Assembly (NCBI GenBank): GCA_900768815.1
Contig: CAAGEE010000014.1
Coordinates: 1 to 64,000 of the forward strand
Length of the DNA stretch: 64,000 nt
From: Bacilli bacterium
Lineage (GTDB): Bacteria > Bacillota_I > Bacilli_A > RF39 > UBA660
Direction: 5' to 3'
Shown one piece after another: positions 57,973 through 64,000 of this stretch (position 1 is the stretch's first letter; each line of letters begins with the position of its first letter). Below the pieces are notes generated by a model. The model saw only the letters and a program-made list of their open reading frames with translations, did no database searches and was not told where the DNA came from. The position numbers and the translations under genes were made by a program.

Positions 57973-58464
57973 GTGAAAGAGTTAGGCGATTATTTGAAGC
58001 GGACTCGTATTAGTAATGGAGTTAGCTTAGCCGAGGCAGCAGAGGATTTAGATCTTTCGACAGTACAACTCGAAAATATAGAATCAGGAAATATTAAGGC
58101 TTTTAAAGATGTTTATGATTTGAAAGAGGATGTAAGACAATATGCAAAGTATTTAGGACTTAATCCAGAGAAAGTTATTGATGAATTCAATGGTTTTTTA
58201 TTCGAACATACATCTAAAATTTCTTTAGACGATATTAAAATGGCTCAAAAGAAAATGGAAGAAGAGGAAAAAAAAGTTTCTTCTCCTTATACTAAGGAAT
58301 ATAAAAAGAAAATTGGCCCTTGGCCGTTTATATTTGTTGTAGTGTTTATTTTAGTTCTTTTTGTTGTACTATATTTAGTTATTAGTACAATTAATAAAGC
58401 ACCTGAGAGAAGTTCTGAATTAATGTCATTTGAAAGAGAGGTATGTAGTTATGAATTTGCCTAA
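57973..58464 (+). CDS. rodZ: RodZ-like helix-turn-helix membrane protein
   Basis: A 163-residue protein with an N-terminal RodZ-type HTH (about 1-70; LGDYLKRTRISNGVSLAEAAEDL), a linker and one membrane segment (about 117-140). Only about 22 residues follow, so the extracytoplasmic beta domain of full RodZ is missing. RodZ links MreB to the elongation machinery. GTG start after GAGGTG; the ATG two bases earlier meets TGA at once. Overlaps pgsA by 14 bases, the usual ymfM-pgsA order. Confidence 0.85.
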   Translation: MKELGDYLKRTRISNGVSLAEAAEDLDLSTVQLENIESGNIKAFKDVYDLKEDVRQYAKYLGLNPEKVIDEFNGFLFEHTSKISLDDIKMAQKKMEEEEKKVSSPYTKEYKKKIGPWPFIFVVVFILVLFVVLYLVISTINKAPERSSELMSFEREVCSYEFA

Positions 58465-59062
58465 TAAACTTACTGTTTTGAGGTTGGTTTTATCTGTTGT
58501 TGTTATTATTTTACTAGTTTTTCCATTTTATGCTATAGGAATACAATTTCCACAATATAATATTTCTGGAATTTCTTCACCTGTAGAGTTACAATATCTT
58601 ATTGCTGGAGTTATATTTATAATTGCTAGTCTAACTGATTTTCTAGATGGTTATATTGCACGTAAATATGATTTAATTACTGATACTGGTAAGATGTTAG
58701 ATGCTATTGCTGATAAAGTTTTGGTTAATTCCGTTTTAATTATTTTAGCGGCACATGGTTTTATAAATGAAATAATTCCAGTTATTATTGTTTTAAGAGA
58801 TATCGTAGTTAATGCTATAAAGATGGAAGCTGCAGGTAAAGGTAAAGTAGTAGCAGCAATTGGTTCCGGAAAGATAAAGACAGCATCTTTGATGGTTGGT
58901 ATAGTTTTAACTTTCTTTTATAATATGCCATTTGAATTTATTGGTATTAGTGTAAATGAATTTTTATTATACTTTGCGTGTGTTATGTCTATTATTTCGG
59001 CTTGTCAATACTTTGCTATGAATAAAAGTTTAATTTTTCCAAAAAAAGAAATTGAAGACTAG
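58451..59062 (+). CDS. pgsA: CDP-diacylglycerol-glycerol-3-phosphate phosphatidyltransferase
   Basis: A 203-residue membrane enzyme that commits CDP-diacylglycerol to phosphatidylglycerol synthesis. The CDP-alcohol transferase motif is present as DGYIARKYDLITDTGKMLD with a further Asp in AIADK, and NLPNKLTVLRL marks the N-terminus. About six membrane segments. ATG 58451 follows AGAGAGG. Ends at a terminator. Confidence 0.95.
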   Translation: MNLPNKLTVLRLVLSVVVIILLVFPFYAIGIQFPQYNISGISSPVELQYLIAGVIFIIASLTDFLDGYIARKYDLITDTGKMLDAIADKVLVNSVLIILAAHGFINEIIPVIIVLRDIVVNAIKMEAAGKGKVVAAIGSGKIKTASLMVGIVLTFFYNMPFEFIGISVNEFLLYFACVMSIISACQYFAMNKSLIFPKKEIED

Positions 59063-59073
59063 TATAAATTAAA

Positions 59074-59106
59074 AAAAACCTTTTGATATAAGGGTTTTTT
59101 CTTTTT
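59074..59106 (+). terminator. Intrinsic terminator after pgsA
   Basis: AAAAACCTTT and AAGGGTTTTT (one G-U) with a six-base loop and T-rich tail. Confidence 0.75.
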
Positions 59107-59132
59107 GAGTAAATATATTAAATGAATCATAC

Positions 59133-59146
59133 AAAACATTTGTTCG
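59133..59146. promoter_or_regulatory. LexA/SOS box upstream of recA
   Basis: On the minus strand CGAACAAATGTTTT fits the Bacillus SOS box CGAACRNRYGTTYC at 13 of 14 positions. It ends ten bases before the recA -35 box. Confidence 0.8.
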
Positions 59147-59155
59147 TAAAAAGTG

Positions 59156-59184
59156 TTGCAATTTATTTTTAATTATTATACAAT
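59156..59184 (+). promoter_or_regulatory. Sigma-A promoter of recA
   Basis: TTGCAA, 17 bases, TACAAT, 35 bases before the recA start. Confidence 0.7.
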
Positions 59185-59219
59185 AATGTTGTAAGTTATT
59201 TAACTAGGAGGCAAACTAT

Positions 59220-60257
59220 ATGAAAACGGTTAATAAAGAAGTGTCTAAAGATAAAGCTTTAGAACAAGTCATGAATGATATTGAAAAACAATTTGGTAAA
59301 GGTTCAATAATGAAATTAGGGGATAAGGAACATATGAAAGTTGATGTTTGTTCCTCTGGTTGTTTATCTTTAGATATTGCTCTTGGAGTTGGTGGTTATC
59401 CAAGAGGCAGAATTATTGAAATATATGGTCCAGAATCATCAGGTAAAACTACTTTTGCTTTGCAGGCTATTGCTGAACATCAAAAGTTAGGTGGAAGAGC
59501 AGCATTTATTGATGCCGAGCATGCACTTGATCCAGTTTACGCTGAAAGGCTTGGTGTTGACATTGATGAGTTACTACTATCACAACCTGATACTGGTGAA
59601 CAAGCATTAGAGATTTGTGATGCTTTAGTTCGAAGTGAGGCAGTTAGTATTATAGTTATTGATTCTGTTGCAGCTTTGGTTCCACAAGCAGAGATTGATG
59701 GTGAAATGGGTGATTCTCATGTTGGTTTACAAGCAAGACTTATGTCTCAGGCTTTAAGAAAGTTGTCTGGCACGATTAATAAAACTAATACAACATGTAT
59801 TTTTATAAATCAATTACGTGAAAAGGTAGGAGTTATGTTTGGTAATCCTGAAACTACTCCTGGTGGAAGAGCTTTAAAATTTTATTCTTCAATTAGACTA
59901 GATATTCGTCGTAATGAGCAGTTAAAAATGGGTGATGGTATAGTGGGTAATAAAACAACTATAAAAGTAGTTAAAAATAAGGTTGCTCCGCCATTTAAGA
60001 CAGCTGTTGTTGATATTATGTATGGTGAAGGAGTTTCACGAGAGGGTGAAATTATTGATTTAGGAGTAGAGGCTGGAATTGTTGAGAAGACTGGAGCTTG
60101 GTATTCTTATAAAGGTGAAAAATTAGGACAGGGTAAAGAAAATGTTAAATTATTATTGAAAGAAAATTTAGAATTACGTGATGAAATAGAACAAAAAGTG
60201 CGTGAATATTATGATATTGCTTTACCGAAGAAAGAAGATACTTCATCTAAAAAATAA
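59220..60257 (+). CDS. recA: Recombinase RecA
   Basis: A 345-residue RecA: Walker A GPESSGKT (70-77), Walker B IIVIDSVAALVP, FINQLREKVGVMFGNPETTPGG (L2 and neighbours, given in part) and GVSREGEIIDLGV. Strand exchange and LexA cleavage co-factor. AGGAGG precedes the ATG. Regulation: a LexA box lies just upstream of the promoter. Confidence 0.98.
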   Translation: MKTVNKEVSKDKALEQVMNDIEKQFGKGSIMKLGDKEHMKVDVCSSGCLSLDIALGVGGYPRGRIIEIYGPESSGKTTFALQAIAEHQKLGGRAAFIDAEHALDPVYAERLGVDIDELLLSQPDTGEQALEICDALVRSEAVSIIVIDSVAALVPQAEIDGEMGDSHVGLQARLMSQALRKLSGTINKTNTTCIFINQLREKVGVMFGNPETTPGGRALKFYSSIRLDIRRNEQLKMGDGIVGNKTTIKVVKNKVAPPFKTAVVDIMYGEGVSREGEIIDLGVEAGIVEKTGAWYSYKGEKLGQGKENVKLLLKENLELRDEIEQKVREYYDIALPKKEDTSSKK

Positions 60258-60290
60258 TCTATTTACATATACTGTTGTGGAGGTTACATT

Positions 60291-61697
60291 ATGAAAAAAT
60301 TAAATGAAATTATTGATTGTGATTTAGATACTTTGATTTATGGTATTTCTGATGATTCGAGAGATATTTGTGAGGGATATTTGTTTGTTGCTACTAGAGG
60401 ATTTAATGTTGATCATTTTGATTATATAGATAAAGCTATTGAGAATGGTGCTGTTGCTGTTATTTGTGATAGAGAGATAGACTTTGATATTCCGCATGTC
60501 ATTGTGAAAAAAGATATTAACAAACTCTATCCAGAATTATGCGAAAAGTTTTATGGTGTTGATACATCTAAACTTTCTCTAATTGGTATCACTGGTACTG
60601 ATGGTAAAACTACGTCAGCTACTATTGTACAAAAAATATTAAATGATAGTATTAATTGTGCTTATATAGGGACCAATGGACTTTTTGTGAATGGCAATAC
60701 TCATCACATAAGTAATACAACTCCATGTGTTTCTGAATTGTATGACTGCTTGTCAACTATACAAGACAATTCGTGTCAAAAAGTTGTAATGGAAGTGTCT
60801 AGTGAAGCATTACTTCATGAAAGAATACAGGGACTTAAATTTTCAATAGTTGCTATCACAAATATTACTGAAGATCATCTTAATGTTCATAAAACTATTG
60901 AGAATTATAGACAATGCAAGTTTAAAATAGTTGACTACTTGACAGATAATGGTGTTGCTATTATAAATGGCGATGATGAAAATTGTCGAAGTTTACATGT
61001 AAATAATTTAATTAAATTTGGTTTTAATAGTGATAACGATTATGTAATATCTGATTTTGTTGAGGAGCAAAATGGTGTAAAATTTAGAATTAGACATAAT
61101 GATTCTACTTATGATATTTCTAGCCAATTATTTGGAAAATATAATGCTTATAATATTACGTTGGCATTTATAATTGGTCTATTAAATAAGATTGATGCTG
61201 ATACATTGATTTCTAGAATTAAAGATATTTCTTTTATAACTGGTCGTGGGGAAAGACTTGATTTTGGTCAAAAGTTTGAAATTATTTTAGATTATGCACA
61301 TACTTATAATGCTATTTTGAATTTGCTTAATTCAGTTAAGGGAAAATATAATAGGGTTATCACCGTTACTGGAGCTGCTGGTGGTAGAGAAAAAGAAAAA
61401 CGTTCTAAAATAGGTAAGATGGTTTTAGAAAAGTCTGATTTAGTTATTTTTACGATGGATGATCCTAGATGGGAAAGTGTTGACGATATTATTGATGATA
61501 TGATTGGTGAATGTAAAAATACTAACTATGAAAGAATTAATGATAGAGTTGAGGCAATTACTCATGCCTTTGAGATTGCTAATGAAGGAGATGCTGTTTT
61601 AGTTATTGGAAAGGGTCGTGATGATTATATGGCTCTTGGAACGGAAAAGATTCCTTATTGTGATTATGATGTTATAAAAAATTACTTTGCTAAGTAG
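60291..61697 (+). CDS. murE: UDP-MurNAc-tripeptide synthetase (MurE-type ligase)
   Basis: A 468-residue Mur ligase that adds the third stem-peptide residue. ATP loop GITGTDGKTT (about 100-108), SSEALLHERIQG, NITEDHLNVHKT and DYAHTYNAI are family signatures. The residue-3 selectivity motif reads DDPR (390-393): Arg as in meso-DAP enzymes (DNPR), Asp in place of Asn as in many lysine enzymes. The diamino acid is thus uncertain. GGAGGTTAC precedes the ATG. It follows recA after 33 bases without an obvious terminator. Confidence 0.9.
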   Translation: MKKLNEIIDCDLDTLIYGISDDSRDICEGYLFVATRGFNVDHFDYIDKAIENGAVAVICDREIDFDIPHVIVKKDINKLYPELCEKFYGVDTSKLSLIGITGTDGKTTSATIVQKILNDSINCAYIGTNGLFVNGNTHHISNTTPCVSELYDCLSTIQDNSCQKVVMEVSSEALLHERIQGLKFSIVAITNITEDHLNVHKTIENYRQCKFKIVDYLTDNGVAIINGDDENCRSLHVNNLIKFGFNSDNDYVISDFVEEQNGVKFRIRHNDSTYDISSQLFGKYNAYNITLAFIIGLLNKIDADTLISRIKDISFITGRGERLDFGQKFEIILDYAHTYNAILNLLNSVKGKYNRVITVTGAAGGREKEKRSKIGKMVLEKSDLVIFTMDDPRWESVDDIIDDMIGECKNTNYERINDRVEAITHAFEIANEGDAVLVIGKGRDDYMALGTEKIPYCDYDVIKNYFAK

Positions 61698-61700
61698 TGT

Positions 61701-61728
61701 GGGACACTTGCTGTCCCTTTTTCTTTTC
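61701..61728 (+). terminator. Intrinsic terminator after murE
   Basis: GGGACA and TGTCCC with a five-base loop and a TTTTTC tail. It lies immediately before the rny promoter. Confidence 0.75.
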
Positions 61729-61729
61729 C

Positions 61730-61758
61730 TTGACAAGACTTTAAAATAAAATTACAAT
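61730..61758 (+). promoter_or_regulatory. Sigma-A promoter of rny
   Basis: TTGACA, 17 bases, TACAAT, 42 bases before the rny start. Confidence 0.75.
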
Positions 61759-61799
61759 ATAATTAGATTATGATTTTATGGTCTAGATGGAGGAATGTT

Positions 61800-63356
61800 A
61801 TGAATGATAATACATTGTTCTCCATTTTACTTGTAGCACTTGGATTGCTAATTGGATTTATTATAGCGTTTGTTATAAATAGTTTGAAAGTTAATAAAGC
61901 CACTAAAAAAGCAGAGGCTTTGATTAACCAGGCTAAAAAAGATGTTGAGAAAATTAAGAGAGATGCAGCTATTGAACAAAAGGAAGAAGCTCATAAATTA
62001 AAAATGGATTTGGATAAAGAAATTCGTGAGAAGAAAGAAGAATTAAAATCATCTGAGTCACGTTTGCTTCAACGTGAGGCAAATTTAGATAAACGTGATG
62101 AAATGTTTCAAAAACGTGAAGCAGCTTTAGATGAGAGAGATGATAAACTTTCAGAAAAACAAGTTGAAATCCAAAATGAGAAGAGTAAAGTGGAGGAAAT
62201 TAAGAAACAACAATTAGAATTGTTAGAAAAAATTTCCGGTTTTAGTAAGGAAAAAGCTCGTGACTTAGTTATGAGTCAAGTAAAAGAAAATATGGGTAAG
62301 GAAATCGCTGAATATATAAAAGAAGCAGAGGATGAAGCTAAACTTACTGCTGATAAGACAGCGAGAGAACTTATTGTTACTTCAATGCAAAAGTATGCTG
62401 CTGATATTGCTAATGATCAGACAGTTACAGTTGTAGATTTACCTAGTGATGAAATGAAAGGTAGAATTATTGGACGTGAAGGTCGTAATATTAGAACAAT
62501 AGAAGCTATCACTGGTGTTGACTTGATTATTGATGATACACCTGAAGCTGTCGTTATTTCTAGTTTTGATCCTTTACGTAGAGAAATTGCTAGAGTTACA
62601 TTAGAGAACTTAATAAAAGATGGTCGTATTCATCCTACAAGAATTGAAGAGTTATATGATAAAGTTTGTAAGGATATGAAACAAAAGATTATTGAATATG
62701 GTCAAGAAGCAACGTTTGAACTTGGACTTACTAAGTTTGATCCAACTTTGATTGAAATAATTGGTAAATTACATTTTAGAACTAGTTATGGTCAAAATGC
62801 GTTACAGCACTCTATTGAAGTTGCTCATTTGTCAGGTCTTTTAGCTGCTGAACTTGGTGAAAATGTTAATTTGGCTAAAAGAGCAGGATTATTACATGAT
62901 ATCGGCAAAGCGATTGATCATGAAATTGAAGGTAGTCACGTTGAAATTGGTGTTGATTTAGCAAAGAAATATAATGAAGACGAGGTTGTTATTAATGCTA
63001 TTGCTTCACATCATGGAGATACTCAAGCTACTAGTGTAATTGCTATTATAGTTGCTATTGCTGATGCATTATCTGCGTCACGACCTGGGGCACGTAATGA
63101 TTCTTTGGAGAATTATATTAAGAGATTATCTCAACTTGAAGAAGTTGGTAATAATATACCTGGTGTTGAAAAGACATTTGCTGTACAAGCCGGTAGAGAG
63201 TTACGTGTTGTTGTTAAACCAGAAGAAGTTGATGACTTAGGAGCTCATAGAATAGCTAGAGAAGTAAAGGAACAAATTGAAGCTAATATGAAGTATCCGG
63301 GGACAATTAAAATTACTGTAGTTAGAGAAACTAGAGCTCAAGAAGAGGCTAAATAA
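61800..63356 (+). CDS. rny: Ribonuclease Y
   Basis: A 518-residue membrane-anchored endoribonuclease that starts decay of many mRNAs. N-terminal membrane segment (about 5-27), long coiled coil (about 30-200), KH domain with GRIIGREGRNIRTIE, and HD domain with LLHDIGKAID and ASHHGD. Length equals the family norm of about 520. ATG 61800 has GGAGG eight bases upstream; an in-frame ATG at 61770 has none. Confidence 0.97.
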   Translation: MNDNTLFSILLVALGLLIGFIIAFVINSLKVNKATKKAEALINQAKKDVEKIKRDAAIEQKEEAHKLKMDLDKEIREKKEELKSSESRLLQREANLDKRDEMFQKREAALDERDDKLSEKQVEIQNEKSKVEEIKKQQLELLEKISGFSKEKARDLVMSQVKENMGKEIAEYIKEAEDEAKLTADKTARELIVTSMQKYAADIANDQTVTVVDLPSDEMKGRIIGREGRNIRTIEAITGVDLIIDDTPEAVVISSFDPLRREIARVTLENLIKDGRIHPTRIEELYDKVCKDMKQKIIEYGQEATFELGLTKFDPTLIEIIGKLHFRTSYGQNALQHSIEVAHLSGLLAAELGENVNLAKRAGLLHDIGKAIDHEIEGSHVEIGVDLAKKYNEDEVVINAIASHHGDTQATSVIAIIVAIADALSASRPGARNDSLENYIKRLSQLEEVGNNIPGVEKTFAVQAGRELRVVVKPEEVDDLGAHRIAREVKEQIEANMKYPGTIKITVVRETRAQEEAK

Positions 63357-63368
63357 GTCTCTTTTTTT
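63344..63368 (+). terminator. Intrinsic terminator after rny
   Basis: AGAGGC and GTCTCT (one G-U) with a seven-base loop holding the stop codon, then TTTTTTT. Confidence 0.65.
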
Positions 63369-63394
63369 GTGGAAAAGTTCGATTTTTTTATAAT
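63367..63394 (+). promoter_or_regulatory. Sigma-A promoter
   Basis: TTGTGG, 16 bases, TATAAT, 24 bases before the TTG start at 63419. The -35 overlaps the end of the rny terminator. Confidence 0.55.
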
Positions 63395-63418
63395 AATATA
63401 AGTAGGAGATGATTTACT

Positions 63419-63766
63419 TTGAAAAATTATTTAATCAAAAATCGACTTTTTCTTTTTTGGAATGTTGGAAAATTTACTTGTGAAATGCAAAAAAGAAGGG
63501 ATATAGAAGATAAAAAGATAGCAAATTATTTACAGTATTATTTTGGAATGACTGAAACTTTTTCTAGTTCTAACATTAGAAAGATGAAAGCTTTTTATTT
63601 GTCTTTCCCCATTTATACTAAGCATATTGAATATTTAGATTGGAATTATTATTTAAAACTTATTAAAATTAGAAAAAAAAGTTTACGAATGTTTTATTAC
63701 CAAGTAGCAATATTTAGCAGGTGTGATTATGATACTTTTGTTAGTTTAATACAAGAAAAAAGATAA
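63419..63766 (+). CDS. Stand-alone DUF1016 N-terminal domain protein
   Basis: A 115-residue protein resembling the N-terminal domain of DUF1016/YhcG-type PD-(D/E)XK proteins: FLFWNVGKFTCEMQ, then FSSSNIRKMKAFYLSFP, LDWNYYLKLIKIRKKSLRMFYYQ and a final basic end, given here as separate pieces. The C-terminal nuclease domain of the full family is absent. Such N-domains are thought to be DNA-binding or partner-binding. TTG start after AGGAGATGAT. Own promoter and terminator. Confidence 0.7.
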   Translation: MKNYLIKNRLFLFWNVGKFTCEMQKRRDIEDKKIANYLQYYFGMTETFSSSNIRKMKAFYLSFPIYTKHIEYLDWNYYLKLIKIRKKSLRMFYYQVAIFSRCDYDTFVSLIQEKR

Positions 63767-63784
63767 CTCTTGTTATCTTTTGAT
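63758..63784. terminator. Terminator between converging genes
   Basis: AAAAGATAAC-TCTT-GTTATCTTTT. A-run on the left and a short T-run on the right, so it can serve the leftward RNase J gene as well. Confidence 0.65.
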
Positions 63785-64000
63785 ATCTAATATTATTGGT
63801 AGGATTATTGGTTTTCTACCAGTTAATTCATTGATGAATGGATATAGTTGTTCTGAAATACTTGCTTTTAAATTATTATAATTTACTTTTGGTTCTTGTA
63901 AATCTGCTTTTATGATTTGTTCAGCTTTATTTTCTATTTTCTTTATTAGTTCTTCATTTTCATTTACTAGTATAAAGCCTCTTGTTGTTATGTTTGGTTT
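63773..64000 (-). CDS. 3' end of a ribonuclease J gene (partial)
   Basis: The minus strand is open from the window edge to a TAA at 63775-63773, giving 75 C-terminal residues. TTRGFILVNENEELI and the final FINELTGRKPIILPIILDI match the C-terminal dimerisation domain of RNase J, whose proteins end in a similar (R/K)(R/K)P(M/I)ILP(I/V)(I/V) phrase. J1 or J2 cannot be told apart. The 5' part lies beyond the window. Confidence 0.85.
   Translation of the reverse strand, partial: KPNITTRGFILVNENEELIKKIENKAEQIIKADLQEPKVNYNNLKASISEQLYPFINELTGRKPIILPIILDIKR

Noticed and set aside
1..64000. Alternative genetic code with TGA as tryptophan, suggested by the very low GC content
   Set aside because: TGA ends several well-defined genes (for example cdaA neighbour at 5335 and the permease genes at 9942 and 10610), and Trp is coded by TGG in all conserved proteins.
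1..64000. CRISPR arrays, insertion sequences, prophage or tRNA genes
   Set aside because: Read for direct repeats with spacers, transposase-like proteins, integrases and TPsiC-arm sequences; none were found.

Overview
The window is 64 kb of a very AT-rich chromosome with the gene content and order of low-GC Firmicutes. TGA is used as a stop codon (for example at 5335, 9942 and 10610), so this is the standard bacterial code and not a Mycoplasma-type code. Sporulation genes are present: SpoIVA, SpoVIF, an alpha/beta small acid-soluble spore protein, Cse60, a CotF-like coat protein and a SpoVB-type flippase. Together with EzrA, GpsB, CdaA/CdaR, DnaD, RecU, RNase Y, RNase J and two T-boxes, they point to an endospore-forming member of the Bacilli/Erysipelotrichia side of the phylum, perhaps an uncultured gut lineage. 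I cannot name the species. Several blocks follow Bacillus subtilis order: cca-dnaD-nth-(pbp1A-recU)-gpsB-rnpB, rodZ-pgsA-recA-rny, and der-spoIVA-hup.

Layout. 1-834: start of a leftward gene, a small promoter/terminator unit, a possible gene remnant and a structured attenuator-type leader before glyA. 0.8-7.6 kb: glyA, membrane and coat-like small genes, an NlpC/P60 hydrolase, and the c-di-AMP cyclase cdaA with its regulator cdaR. 7.6-11.3 kb: an accessory operon of a secreted cysteine-free protein, three membrane proteins and one ABC ATPase behind a promoter overlapped by two inverted repeats. 11.3-14.3 kb: lipoprotein, thioredoxin-like protein, S41 protease. 14.3-17.1 kb (leftward): a surface locus with a sortase, a thioester/SpaA-type adhesin with a non-LPXTG tail, and an anchored repeat protein. 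17.2-23.5 kb: NfeD/SPFH pair, radical SAM protein, VanY-like carboxypeptidase, GH31 protein. 23.5-26.5 kb: leucine T-box, a small membrane protein and leuS. 26.5-34.2 kb: Fic protein, Cse60, flippase, FemX-type transferase, TrmB, lipoprotein, acidic disordered protein and a YtxG/YtxH-like pair. 34.2-36.3 kb: tyrosine T-box, CYTH protein and tyrS. 36.4-45.7 kb: anchored repeat protein, phosphatase, rpsD (leftward, long leader), ezrA, thiI, SASP, ackA, nrnA, engB. 45.7-49.2 kb (leftward): der, a SHOCT-like gene, spoVIF, spoIVA. 49.3-64 kb: membrane genes, hup, cca, dnaD, nth, pbp1A/recU (leftward), gpsB, rnpB, rodZ, pgsA, recA, murE, rny, a solo DUF1016 N-terminal protein, and the 3' end of an RNase J gene.

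How it works together. Much of the window is cell envelope biology: wall synthesis and turnover (MurE, PBP1A, FemX, VanY, NlpC/P60, S41 protease, flippase), division (EzrA, GpsB), c-di-AMP synthesis and breakdown (CdaA, CdaR, NrnA) and surface anchoring (sortase and adhesin). Transcription units are compact. Promoters are often of the extended -10 type and lie only 15-30 nt before the start codon, ribosome binding sites often read GGTGAT, and most units end in clear intrinsic terminators, several shared between converging genes. No CRISPR array, insertion sequence, prophage, rRNA or tRNA gene was seen.
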